Origin: Alphaproteobacteria bacterium
GTDB lineage: Bacteria; Pseudomonadota; Alphaproteobacteria; Rickettsiales; SXRF01
Reading direction: 5' to 3'
NCBI GenBank assembly: GCA_020050695.1
Contig: JAGVKI010000098.1
Span: forward strand, 1-9,486
DNA length: 9,486 nucleotides
The notes below the pieces were generated by a model that worked only from the letters and a program-made list of their open reading frames with translations, made no database searches and was not told the origin of the DNA. Positions 1 through 6,269 of the stretch are shown piece after piece (position 1 is the stretch's first letter; every line of letters starts with the position of its first letter). The position numbers and the translations under genes were made by a program.

Positions 1-1
1 A

Positions 2-1042
2 GGCATGCTGCAAACGGTAGTGGCAGAAACGGATACGGAAATAGGGGCTATCGACCCGGTGCGCGAGGAAAGCGTTGCCAACTGGGCCTTTACCCATAAC
101 CAGAAGGCAGGCCTTGGCACGGATACATTGCCGTCCGCACATGCACTTTATGCCCCGATGGAAGGCTCCGGCGGCGTTGTTGGCGTTATTGGCGTTATGC
201 CGCATGAAACGTCGCAGCAGGGTTTGGGTTCGGACAAGATCGAGCTGCTCGATGCGCTTGCCAACATCACGGCATCCGCGCTTGAGCGCGCAAGTGCCGC
301 AGAACTCGTGGAACAGACCATGATCGAGGCGGAAAGCGAAAAGCTGCGCAACATCCTGCTGTCGTCCGTATCGCATGATCTGCGCACACCGCTGGCGGCT
401 ATTACCGGTGCGGCGAGCACGCTGCTGTTAGAAGGCATGAAGATTACCGAAGAATACCGCACCGAACTGCTGCGCTCGATTCATGAAGAGGGCGCGCGCC
501 TGGCGCGTATGGTAACCAACCTGCTCGACGTATCGAGTCTTGAGTCAGGATCGGTTAAACTCAATAAAGAACTCTACTTCATTGAAGAACTGATTGGTTC
601 CGCCCTGATGCGCGTGGATCCGCGCCTGGGCCGCCATAAGGTGTTAACGAACATTGAGCATGGCCTGCCGCTGCTGCGCATGGACGGTTTGCTCATCGAA
701 CAGGTGCTTATCAACCTGCTCGAAAATGCGGCTGAATACACGCCTGAAGGTACGACCATCACCATTACCTCCAAGACCGTTAAACCGGATGTGCATGTGA
801 TTGTATCTGATAATGGCCCGGGTATTACAGCAGGTGAGGAAGAGCGCATCTTCGATAAGTTCTATGGCGGGGAAGTCAAGAAAGAGCCGCGTGGCGGAGA
901 AGCGCGTGGTGGTGGCCTCGGCCTTGCTATCTGCCGGGGTATTATCCATGCCCATGGCGGTAAAATCTGGGCGCAGAACCCCAAAGAAGGCGGCGCTGCC
1001 TTTACCTTTACCCTTCCAATCCGCAACCAGGACGGCGACTAG
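2..1042 (+). CDS. kdpD: KdpD-like sensor histidine kinase, C-terminal part (5' truncated by window edge)
   Basis: Sensor kinase of the potassium/osmotic-stress KdpD type, which autophosphorylates on His and passes phosphate to a KdpE-type response regulator. Numbering from the first ATG at 5: residues 25-52 carry the KdpD-type GAF signature (ANWAF, GLGTDTLP, ALYAPM). A coiled linker follows, then the H-box SHDLRTPL with phosphoacceptor H124, N-box around N237-N241, G1 box DNGPGI at 269-274 and G2 box GGGLGLAI at 302-309. The frame stays open to base 2 without a stop, and the KdpD N-terminal domain, UspA-like domain and four membrane helices are absent. The gene therefore almost certainly begins outside the window, and the ATG at 5 is internal. 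The terminator immediately after the stop shows that kdpE does not follow on this strand. A GAF-containing KdpD paralogue with another signal is possible. Confidence 0.85.
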   Translation, partial: GMLQTVVAETDTEIGAIDPVREESVANWAFTHNQKAGLGTDTLPSAHALYAPMEGSGGVVGVIGVMPHETSQQGLGSDKIELLDALANITASALERASAAELVEQTMIEAESEKLRNILLSSVSHDLRTPLAAITGAASTLLLEGMKITEEYRTELLRSIHEEGARLARMVTNLLDVSSLESGSVKLNKELYFIEELIGSALMRVDPRLGRHKVLTNIEHGLPLLRMDGLLIEQVLINLLENAAEYTPEGTTITITSKTVKPDVHVIVSDNGPGITAGEEERIFDKFYGGEVKKEPRGGEARGGGLGLAICRGIIHAHGGKIWAQNPKEGGAAFTFTLPIRNQDGD

Positions 1043-1047
1043 AATAA

Positions 1048-1083
1048 AAAAAAGCCCATTATCAGGTGATAACGGGCTTTTTT
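1048..1083. terminator. Bidirectional rho-independent terminator between kdpD and rpoZ
   Basis: A-tract and GCCC (1048-1057) pair with GGGC and T-tract (1074-1083). After one A/C mismatch, TTATC (1059-1063) pairs with GATAA (1068-1072) around the loop AGGT. The T-run on one strand and the matching A-run on the other make it usable from both directions, serving the + strand kinase (stop at 1042) and the - strand rpoZ (stop at 1104). Confidence 0.9.
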
Positions 1084-1103
1084 ATTAGCTTGTAGCTAGC
1101 TGA

Positions 1104-1493
1104 TTAGTCTTCGGTTTCGATGTCGTCGCCACCAAATGCCATGCCATCATCTTCAGAAGCGGCAGGCTGAATGCTGATATTAGCAGCAGCGTCTTTGAAT
1201 GCTTCTTCTACTTCAGCTGGGATTTCTTCACCGGAGGTCAGCAACTTTTTATCAGCAATATCCGACAGCGGACGCTTGAAGAAGCTCTGAATCAGGGTTT
1301 CGCCAAGCTGGTCGAGGCTGATCGTCTGGTCAGCAATTTCACGAAGGGAGACTACGGCGTCTTTGTCGTTATCACGGTCTACAGTCAATGGGTTACCGGA
1401 TGTGATCTGTTTAGCGCGCTGAGCGGCCAGCAGAACCAGTTCAAAACGGTTAGGAATCTGGAGAATGCAATCTTCTACCGTGACACGTGCCAT
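1104..1493 (-). CDS. rpoZ: DNA-directed RNA polymerase subunit omega
   Basis: Small RNA polymerase subunit that helps fold and assemble beta' in the cytoplasm; the N-terminal MAR residues form part of a ppGpp site in Proteobacteria. The 129-aa product begins MARVTVEDC, followed by [17 protein letters not shown], the conserved omega core. The acidic C-terminal tail ([16 protein letters not shown]) is typical of alphaproteobacterial omegas. The open frame extends 25 codons further upstream to 1568, but MARV at 1493 is the family start and has AAGGAG nine bases before it, so the longer version is rejected. It is divergent from lipA and monocistronic here: the downstream terminator follows within about 20 bases, so no RelA/SpoT gene is cotranscribed with it, although that pairing is common in Proteobacteria. 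Confidence 0.95.
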   Translation of the reverse strand: MARVTVEDCILQIPNRFELVLLAAQRAKQITSGNPLTVDRDNDKDAVVSLREIADQTISLDQLGETLIQSFFKRPLSDIADKKLLTSGEEIPAEVEEAFKDAAANISIQPAASEDDGMAFGGDDIETED

Positions 1494-1515
1494 GAATTTT
1501 TGCTCCTTGCAATTC

Positions 1516-1521
1516 AGTATA
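1516..1521 (-). promoter_or_regulatory. Candidate -10 element for rpoZ
   Basis: Read on the - strand this is TATACT, about 22 bases upstream of the rpoZ ATG, which gives a short leader containing AAGGAG. No convincing -35 lies 16-18 bases upstream, so this is a weak call based on position and the -10 match only. Confidence 0.35.
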
Positions 1522-1574
1522 ATTTCTGGAAGAGTACGGCTTTTAAAGGATTTCGGCGGTTTAGACAAGCCTTT

Positions 1575-1604
1575 TTGATAATCCTGCGTATGGTTTTTTA
1601 TATA
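1575..1604 (+). promoter_or_regulatory. Candidate promoter of the lipA operon
   Basis: TTGATA (1575-1580) and TATATA (1599-1604) are separated by 18 bases, just upstream of the GTG start of lipA at 1625. Transcription would start near 1611, leaving a leader of about 14 bases that holds the purine-rich AGAGAAG ribosome-binding site. The run TATATATA offers alternative -10 registers. Confidence 0.45.
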
Positions 1605-1624
1605 TAACCAGAGAAGATTTTAAC

Positions 1625-2575
1625 GTGTTGGAAGATAACGATAAAAATACCCCGTCCAAACTGGCTAAACCAGACTGGATCAGGGTGAAGGCCCCTGTAT
1701 CGCGTGAGTACCAGGCCACCCGCGACATTATCCACAAGCTGAAACTAAATACGGTTTGTGAAGAGGCCGCATGCCCGAATATCGGCGAATGCTGGAGCCA
1801 GAAGCACGCTACCGTGATGATCATGGGCGATACCTGCACCCGCGCATGCGCATTTTGTAACGTAAAAACCGGTGTTCCGGGCGCGCTTAACCCGCATGAG
1901 CCTGCCAATCTTGCAGAAGCGGTAGCAAAACTGAAGCTTCACCATGTGGTGATTACCTCGGTGGACCGCGACGATCTGGAAGATGGTGGTGCGCAGCATT
2001 TTGCCGATTGCATTAAAGCGATTCGCGACAGTTCGCCCGATACCACCATCGAAGTGCTGACGCCCGACTTCCAGCGTAAAGAGAAAGGCATTGAGATTGT
2101 TGCCCGCGCTCGCCCGGATGTGTTCAATCACAATATTGAAACGGTGCCCAGGCTCTATAAAACCATTCGCCCGGGTGCGCGTTATTTCGGCTCGCTGCAT
2201 CTGCTCAAGACCATAAAAGAAATCGATCCGTCGATTTTTACCAAGTCGGGCATCATGGTCGGCCTTGGCGAGAGCAAGGAGGAAGTCTATCAGGTGATGG
2301 ATGATCTGCGCGCAGCCGATGTGGATTTCATGACCATTGGCCAGTACCTGCAGCCAACGCCCAAGCATGCCAAACTTGAAGAATATGTAACGCCGGAGCA
2401 GTTCGATTTTTATGGCCGCCAGGCACGCGTTAAAGGCTTCCTGATGGTATCGGCCACGCCGCTTACGCGCTCAAGCTACCATGCAGGCGATGACTTTGCC
2501 AAAATGAAAGCCGCACGCGATGCATTGCTGGCGGGCAAAGAAAATCCGCAGCAGCCGCAGGCAACGACGGCGTAG
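1625..2575 (+). CDS. lipA: Lipoyl synthase (radical SAM)
   Basis: Inserts two sulfur atoms into protein-bound octanoyl groups to make lipoate on the E2 subunits of pyruvate and 2-oxoglutarate dehydrogenases and on the glycine cleavage H protein. It is a cytoplasmic radical SAM enzyme. The 316-aa sequence has the auxiliary-cluster motif [12 protein letters not shown] (C45, C50, C56), the radical SAM motif CTRACAFC (C71, C75, C78), and the C-terminal RSSYHA (282-287) that supplies the serine ligand of the auxiliary cluster. The length is normal. The start is GTG at 1625, with AGAGAAG eight bases upstream; TTG at 1628 is the next in-frame option. It heads a six-gene + strand unit, and its TAG stop directly abuts the ATG of recX. 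Identification is secure because all six cluster cysteines are present. Confidence 0.97.
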   Translation: MLEDNDKNTPSKLAKPDWIRVKAPVSREYQATRDIIHKLKLNTVCEEAACPNIGECWSQKHATVMIMGDTCTRACAFCNVKTGVPGALNPHEPANLAEAVAKLKLHHVVITSVDRDDLEDGGAQHFADCIKAIRDSSPDTTIEVLTPDFQRKEKGIEIVARARPDVFNHNIETVPRLYKTIRPGARYFGSLHLLKTIKEIDPSIFTKSGIMVGLGESKEEVYQVMDDLRAADVDFMTIGQYLQPTPKHAKLEEYVTPEQFDFYGRQARVKGFLMVSATPLTRSSYHAGDDFAKMKAARDALLAGKENPQQPQATTA

Positions 2576-3133
2576 ATGGATAGCGCGGACGTTACTAAGC
2601 ATCGCGCCCAATCTACTCCCCGGCCCATCCCACGTAAAGTAGACGGCGCATATCTAGAACGCGCGGCGCTGTATTATCTGGAACGCTTTGCCAGCTCATC
2701 TGAAAATCTCCGTAAAGTCCTAAAACGAAAAATCGACCGCCGTTGCCGCGCGCGTGGTGAGGAGCCGCAGCAATTCTATGATCTCATCACGCCGCTGCTG
2801 GAGCGCTATCAGGCAAGTGGTTTGCTCAATGATGCGGTCTATGCCCAGTCGCAGGTGGCTAGTTTGCGCAGGAGAGGGGGCTCGAAACGCGCCATAAGCG
2901 CCAAGCTGGCCGCCAAGGGTATTAAAGGCGATGAACTATCGCAAATCATCGAGCAGGATGATACCGATGAGTTGCAGGCCGCACGTAACTACGCGCGCCG
3001 CCGACGCCTTGGTTACTGGCGCACGAAGAATGCGGCCGATTATCATGACAAGGATTTGGCTGCGCTGGCACGGGCTGGCTTTTCCTTCCAGCACGCCAAG
3101 GCTGCATTAGAACCAGAAGAGGAGGAGGCGTAA
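2576..3133 (+). CDS. recX: RecX family regulatory protein
   Basis: RecX proteins bind RecA filaments in the cytoplasm and modulate recombinase and coprotease activity. The 185-aa product has the three-helix repeat organisation of the family: YLERAALYYLERFASSSENLRKVLKRKI (26-53), GLLNDAVYAQSQVASLRRRGGSKRAI (82-107) with the family LxDxxYA-like element, then AKLAAKGI and a final RRRRLGYWR...KDLAALARAGFSF module (141-171) seen in alphaproteobacterial members. The start ATG immediately follows the lipA stop with zero spacing and no strong Shine-Dalgarno, suggesting re-initiation by ribosomes finishing lipA. It overlaps the next gene by one base (TAATG). RecX is usually near recA, so a place inside a lipA unit is a lineage arrangement. 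The acidic EEEEA tail is noted without an assigned role. Confidence 0.82.
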   Translation: MDSADVTKHRAQSTPRPIPRKVDGAYLERAALYYLERFASSSENLRKVLKRKIDRRCRARGEEPQQFYDLITPLLERYQASGLLNDAVYAQSQVASLRRRGGSKRAISAKLAAKGIKGDELSQIIEQDDTDELQAARNYARRRRLGYWRTKNAADYHDKDLAALARAGFSFQHAKAALEPEEEEA

Positions 3134-3825
3134 TGCCCCATCGCCATACTGAGCACCATGTCCATTTTTCCGAGTCCCTGCGCGATTTTGTGATCGGCAT
3201 GTCGGACGGCCTGACCGTGCCGTTTGCGCTTGCCGCAGGGCTGGCAGGCGCGGTGGATAATACATCGCTGATTGTCACGGCAGGCGTAGCGGAAATTGCT
3301 GCGGGCACCATTGCCATGGGGCTTGGCGGCTATCTTGGCGCTAAAACCGAAAAGGAACATTACGAATCGGAAGAGCGCCGCGAATATAAAGAAGTTGAAC
3401 AGGTGCCGCATATCGAAGCGCGTGAAGTCGGCGATATATTGCGCAGTTTTGGCGTGCCGGAGTCGCATGTGCCAGCAGTGGTTGAGGGCATTCAAAGCAA
3501 CCCTAAAAAATGGGTGGATTTCATGATGCGCTTTGAACTGGGCCTCGAGCGGCCAGACCCGCGCCGCCTGCTGCAAAGCCCGCTTATGATTGGCGGCGCT
3601 TACATGATTGGAGGGTTTGTGCCGCTGATGCCGTATATCTTCATATCCGTAGTGGATGAGGCTTTGCTGTTTTCCAGCATTATCAGCCTGATTGCTTTGT
3701 TTGCATTTGGCGCATTTAAAGGTTACTTTACTGGACAAAAGCCAGTGAAAGCGGCGATGCAGACCACCGTGATCGGCAGCCTTGCTGCTGCTACGGCCTA
3801 CACCATCGCAAGCCTTATTGCGTAA
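3133..3825 (+). CDS. VIT1/CCC1 family Fe2+/Mn2+ transporter
   Basis: Membrane transporter of the vacuolar iron transporter (VIT/CCC1) family, expected to move ferrous iron or manganese out of the cytoplasm by proton exchange. The 230-aa product has five predicted helices (about 25-45, 48-68, 150-171, 176-197, 208-229) and a charged cytoplasmic insertion at 70-140. Aligning by spacing to the plant VIT1 structure as I recall it, the transport-path residues D25, E54 and M62 are present. So are the metal-binding-domain ligands E84, E87, E95, E98, M131, M132 and E135, implying a functional transporter. The start overlaps the recX stop by one base and has GGAGG seven bases upstream, the best ribosome site in the unit. 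An N-terminal HRHTEHHVHF adds extra histidines. Iron export in the same transcript as the Fe-S enzyme LipA may be coincidental. Substrate preference cannot be read from sequence. Confidence 0.88.
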   Translation: MPHRHTEHHVHFSESLRDFVIGMSDGLTVPFALAAGLAGAVDNTSLIVTAGVAEIAAGTIAMGLGGYLGAKTEKEHYESEERREYKEVEQVPHIEAREVGDILRSFGVPESHVPAVVEGIQSNPKKWVDFMMRFELGLERPDPRRLLQSPLMIGGAYMIGGFVPLMPYIFISVVDEALLFSSIISLIALFAFGAFKGYFTGQKPVKAAMQTTVIGSLAAATAYTIASLIA

Positions 3826-3846
3826 CATGTGAGATAGCCAGACACT

Positions 3847-4287
3847 ATGCCCAAAACGTGGCTCTATTACATTGCCCTGTGCATGCCGCTGTTACTGCGG
3901 GTGCTGCTGCTGGACACCAGCTTTATGTCCTGGCTCTGGTATCATGATTACAAGGACAGTTATTACGCACTGAGCGCGCTGAGTGTAAACCCGTCCTTTG
4001 TGCAGTTCATTGGTGGCTGGGCGCTGCCATGCTTTGTTATAACGGTCATGAGCTTCTGGCTGCTTGAATCCTTCCATGATGATGAGGATACCCTCATGCA
4101 CCAGTTTCTGCTGGTGCCGCTGATGTATATTCCCTTTACCATCATCACGGATTTTATTGTTACCCTGAATTTTAATCCTATGAACCTGTTTGCCCATCCG
4201 GTGGTGATTGTTCCGTTCGGGTATATTTACATTGGGATCTGGCTGGTGTTTATAAAGACCATGCATCATTTTCGACTCGTTGTGTAA
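3847..4287 (+). CDS. Unrecognised four-helix membrane protein
   Basis: I do not recognise this 146-aa protein. It is strongly hydrophobic, with four likely inner-membrane helices (about 5-22, 54-74, 86-106, 117-137) and aromatic-rich short loops (WYHDYKDSYYALSAL at 31-45, ESFHDDED at 74-81). Histidines and acids near the membrane surface could bind metal or just face the cytoplasm. It starts 21 bases after the VIT-type gene with only a weak purine stretch (GAGA) upstream, and ends three bases before the ratA-like start, so it is part of the lipA unit and perhaps read by coupling. No signal peptide separate from the first helix is apparent. Coding reality is supported by the tight packing and codon use like its neighbours; function is unknown. 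Confidence 0.7.
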   Translation: MPKTWLYYIALCMPLLLRVLLLDTSFMSWLWYHDYKDSYYALSALSVNPSFVQFIGGWALPCFVITVMSFWLLESFHDDEDTLMHQFLLVPLMYIPFTIITDFIVTLNFNPMNLFAHPVVIVPFGYIYIGIWLVFIKTMHHFRLVV

Positions 4288-4290
4288 CCA

Positions 4291-4752
4291 ATGCCTTCCC
4301 ACACGGAAAACACCCTTTCTCCCTATAGTACGCAGCAACTGTTTGATCTGGTCGCTGAAGTGGATCGCTACCCAGATTTTCTGCCATGGTGCCGCGCGGC
4401 GCGTATCATTGAGCGTGGTGAAAACGAGATGCTGGCAGAGCTGGTGATTTCCTTCTCGCACCTGACCGAGCGCTATACCTCGCGCGTGACGCTTACCCGC
4501 CCGCAAGGCCCCGATTCGCCGGGGGCGATTGATGTGAACATGGTCAGCGGCCCGTTTGAGTATCTCACGAACCGATGGCGTTTTACACCGCATGCGCAGG
4601 GGGGCACGCAGATTGATTTTTTCCTCGATTTCAAATTCCGTTCACGGCTGCTTGAAAAACTGATCGGCAGCCTGTTTACCAAAGCCACCGCCAAAATGGT
4701 GGGGGCATTTAGTTCGCGCGCTGATGCGCTGTATGGAAAGAAGGGCGCATGA
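4291..4752 (+). CDS. RatA/Coq10-type START-domain (SRPBCC) protein
   Basis: Member of the Coq10/RatA branch of the polyketide-cyclase/START fold. Eukaryotic Coq10 binds ubiquinone and supports respiration; E. coli RatA was reported to block 70S ribosome association. In alphaproteobacteria, where the gene commonly follows lipA, a quinone-chaperone role is the likelier inference. The 153-aa product shows the family signatures: YSTQQLFDLVAEVDRYPDFLPWC (12-34), the central VNMVSGPFEYLTNRWRF (82-98) and the FFLDFKFRSRLLEKLIG segment (110-126) with the C-terminal amphipathic helix. The length is typical. It starts three bases after the preceding stop and overlaps the next gene by four bases (ATGA). 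The usual annotation pipeline name, type II toxin RatA, should not be taken literally: the E. coli partner RatB is not visible here. Confidence 0.88.
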   Translation: MPSHTENTLSPYSTQQLFDLVAEVDRYPDFLPWCRAARIIERGENEMLAELVISFSHLTERYTSRVTLTRPQGPDSPGAIDVNMVSGPFEYLTNRWRFTPHAQGGTQIDFFLDFKFRSRLLEKLIGSLFTKATAKMVGAFSSRADALYGKKGA

Positions 4753-5186
4753 GTAGCTTCCTGCTGGTGTGTATATTCGTATTCTCCGGCATGTCGCTGG
4801 TGTCGTATATCTATTGCTGGTTGGATATGCTGGGGGGAAAGCCCTATATCCTGTCGCTGCGCCAGATCACCACCATTATGGATCGCAGCCAGCTGAACCA
4901 GCTGTTCGGCAAACCGGGCAAGGGCTTTTACTATACGCTTACCCCGCAGATGATTGCGGCCATTATCCGCACCCGTAAATGGTATTTCTTCCGGGAATGC
5001 CTGGCTGATACGCTGTGCGTCTACGGCGCATGGCGCTTTATGATGGTGGAATCCACCCCGGGTACTATCTGGCTGTTTATCCTGCTGGCCAGCGCCTGCC
5101 AGGGGGTAAACCTGCTTTATTCGGTGCAGCTTGTAAAAAAATGGGGCGACCAGCTACGCGAAGAAATAGATAATTCAGACGATTAG
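4749..5186 (+). CDS. Unrecognised small membrane protein
   Basis: I do not recognise this 145-aa protein. An N-terminal hydrophobic helix (about 4-23) is followed by a basic, aromatic cytoplasmic-type segment (25-80, including LGGKPYILSLRQI and FGKPGKGFYYTLTPQ). Two further hydrophobic stretches (about 84-100 and 105-125) and a charged tail (KKWGDQLREEIDNSDD) complete it. Its ATG sits in the ATGA overlap with the ratA-like gene, a standard sign of translational coupling, and it is the last gene of the lipA unit. About 90 bases separate it from the tRNA. Conservation of this gene next to Coq10-like genes would suggest a shared role at the membrane, but nothing in the sequence names it. Confidence 0.7.
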   Translation: MSSFLLVCIFVFSGMSLVSYIYCWLDMLGGKPYILSLRQITTIMDRSQLNQLFGKPGKGFYYTLTPQMIAAIIRTRKWYFFRECLADTLCVYGAWRFMMVESTPGTIWLFILLASACQGVNLLYSVQLVKKWGDQLREEIDNSDD

Positions 5187-5210
5187 CTAACAGCCCTGCA
5201 AAGGAAACCA

Positions 5211-5239
5211 TTGACAAGCCTTTCTGGCTCTGGCATGTC
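5211..5239 (+). promoter_or_regulatory. Candidate promoter for tRNA-Ser
   Basis: A perfect TTGACA (5211-5216) lies about 70 bases before the tRNA. The hexamer 17 bases downstream is CATGTC (5234-5239), a poor -10. The call rests mainly on the -35 and on position ahead of a tRNA gene with no other visible promoter. Confidence 0.35.
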
Positions 5240-5279
5240 TGCCTGCCTCAAGATGCCAAAGGCGTCTATGTTTTTATGC

Positions 5280-5369
5280 GGATCGGTGGCCGAGTGGTCT
5301 AAGGCGCACGCCTGGAAAGTGTGTATAGGGGTGACTCTATCGCGAGTTCGAATCTCGCCCGATCCGCCA
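5280..5369 (+). tRNA. tRNA-Ser (anticodon GGA)
   Basis: A complete class II tRNA of 90 nt. Acceptor GGATCGG (5280-5286) pairs with CCGATCC (5359-5365), discriminator G, encoded CCA (5367-5369). The D arm is GCC...GGC. Anticodon stem CACGC/GTGTG encloses the loop CTGGAAA, so the anticodon is GGA, reading UCC and UCU serine codons. The long variable arm ATAGGG/CTCTAT around GTGA is the serine identity element. The T arm is GCGAG-TTCGAAT-CTCGC. No terminator follows directly, although a tRNA-like terminator lies about 950 bases on, past the AT-rich insert. Confidence 0.97.
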
Positions 5370-5397
5370 TTTGAAACGGGAATGCGCCGAATCCTCT

Positions 5398-5410
5398 GAG
5401 TTCGAATCTC
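5398..5410 (+). repeat. 13-bp copy of the tRNA-Ser T arm (direct repeat)
   Basis: GAGTTCGAATCTC occurs exactly at 5344-5356 inside the tRNA and again at 5398-5410, 54 bases later. The second copy has its own flanking pair, so CTGAG-TTCGAAT-CTCAG (5396-5412) is a perfect T-arm hairpin with different outer stem bases. It could be the T arm of a deleted second tRNA or an att-like leftover. The T-loop consensus alone explains part of the identity. Confidence 0.6.
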
Positions 5411-5430
5411 AGTCAAGGGTTCATTAGGTT

Positions 5431-5444
5431 CGAAAAGCTTATTT
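5431..5444 (+). repeat. 14-bp direct repeat, copy 1 (copy 2 at 5755-5768)
   Basis: CGAAAAGCTTATTT is found exactly at 5431-5444, upstream of the cassette, and at 5755-5768, inside its first gene. Both copies lie in the same reading frame relative to that gene and would read EKLI. The copies are 324 bases apart. This is either a trace of a partial gene duplication or a chance match. Confidence 0.6.
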
Positions 5445-5500
5445 CACTTGCAGCCTATGAATGCTATAAGTTCGAACTAGATATTATTATACATAAGACA

Positions 5501-5917
5501 ATGCTTGATAAAATTCTTGAAGGTGCAACTAAAATAAAGCTAACGGGTGGGCTTGTAGGAAGAGTCTGCACGGTAGTGCTTGTTACTGTCTTGGGCATTA
5601 CAGTTATAGCTGCGAGTTCATCAATATGGTGGGTGGCTCCTTTAGCAATCGTCGCACTCTTATCATTTGTTTTTATAATATTATCGCGGGTATTAGCGAT
5701 CGCCCAAAATAATCCGCACGCAGCCATATTAGATGGCGCAGAGTTTTTTCAATACGAAAAGCTTATTTTGGCCAGCAAAAATAATCCCTTGATTCAAGTT
5801 ACAGCTACATCTCAAATTGAGGAATACACTCTACCTGCCATCGCTGATAGTATAATAAATCAGCCAGATGTTGAAATTCTGCCGACTCAATCCTCAACGG
5901 AAGAGGGAGAGAAGTAA
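5501..5917 (+). CDS. Unrecognised two-TM membrane protein, first gene of AT-rich cassette
   Basis: Function not recognised. The 138-aa product has two adjacent hydrophobic helices (about 18-38 and 43-66) with a short turn containing SSSIWW. A soluble tail follows, beginning AQNNPHAAILDGAEFFQYEKLILASKNNP (68-96) and ending in an acidic, low-complexity stretch (STEEGEK). Small proteins with paired helices and a following conserved soluble motif of the LLEGAE...YE type occur in many bacteria without an assigned function; that likeness is from memory and weak. The start is ATG at 5501, with only ATAAG as a ribosome site. The frame is open upstream to 5375 but lacks an ATG, GTG or TTG start there. 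Its TAA overlaps the next ATG by one base, so both genes are a coupled pair. The AT-rich codon use differs from the flanking genes, consistent with transfer. Confidence 0.65.
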   Translation: MLDKILEGATKIKLTGGLVGRVCTVVLVTVLGITVIAASSSIWWVAPLAIVALLSFVFIILSRVLAIAQNNPHAAILDGAEFFQYEKLILASKNNPLIQVTATSQIEEYTLPAIADSIINQPDVEILPTQSSTEEGEK

Positions 5918-6186
5918 TGGCAGATTACTTTCAAATTTTTATTAGACCCAAGCAAGGTGTTAGCCAGGAGCAAATTGAAAAAAAAATCAATTTAGCTGTG
6001 GATTGGTTTCGCTGTGATAAAAATCTTTATGTTATTTATACAACCTCTGAAGTTGATAAGTGGAAGGCGCGGCTAATAGAGTTAGTAAAGCCAGAAGGTG
6101 TCCTTTTTATATGCAAGCTAGACATCACAGTCCGTCAAGGTTGGATGGTTAAAACATTTTGGGAGTGGTTGAAGAAAGATAGATAG
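5917..6186 (+). CDS. Unrecognised 89-aa soluble protein, second gene of cassette
   Basis: Function not recognised. The pattern reads as strand (DYFQIFIRP, 3-11), helix (SQEQIEKKINLAVDWF, 16-31), strand (NLYVIYTTS, 36-44), helix (DKWKARLIELV, 47-57), strand (VLFICKLDI, 62-70) and a C-terminal helix rich in tryptophan (MVKTFWEWLKK). That alternation would suit a small ferredoxin-like alpha/beta fold, but this is my reading of hydrophobicity, not a family match. There is no signal peptide or membrane helix, so it should be cytoplasmic, plausibly partnering the membrane protein encoded just before it. The start sits in a TAATG overlap with GAGAGAAG a few bases upstream, a good ribosome site. Codon use is AT-rich like its partner. 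Confidence 0.68.
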   Translation: MADYFQIFIRPKQGVSQEQIEKKINLAVDWFRCDKNLYVIYTTSEVDKWKARLIELVKPEGVLFICKLDITVRQGWMVKTFWEWLKKDR

Positions 6187-6269
6187 CTTTTTATCGCTAC
6201 CGCGTTAATTCTGTAATTATTGCACTGCCAATATAATTAATCTTATGCCGTACAATCGCGGCGAAATCC

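Noticed and set aside
1494..1568. N-terminal extension of rpoZ starting MSKPPKSF
   Set aside because: MARVTVEDC is the family start with a good AAGGAG; the extension covers the divergent intergenic and promoter region.
1745..2368. Long - strand open frame (207 codons) opposite lipA
   Set aside because: A shadow of lipA, whose cluster motifs are all in the + strand frame.
3043..3828. Long - strand open frame (261 codons) opposite recX and the transporter
   Set aside because: It lies antisense to two well-supported genes, has low-complexity, His/Lys/Ala-rich composition and no family features.
4291..4752. Reading the RatA-like protein as a toxin of a toxin-antitoxin system
   Set aside because: Its neighbours are membrane proteins, not RatB, and the lipA context points to the Coq10-like role; the toxin label is a naming inheritance.
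5211..5399. Open frame on the + strand through the tRNA (CGSVAEWSKAHAWKVCIGVTLSRVRIS)
   Set aside because: It is the tRNA sequence translated; the cloverleaf with CCA is complete and decisive.
5183..5416. Open frame on the - strand across the tRNA, reading GEIRTRDRVTPIHTFQACALDHSAT
   Set aside because: This is the antisense of tRNA-Ser; such peptides are a well-known annotation artefact of serine tRNAs.
5398..5476. CRISPR-like array from repeated TTCGAA units
   Set aside because: Spacing is irregular, the shared core is six bases and matches tRNA T-loop sequence; no cas genes are present.
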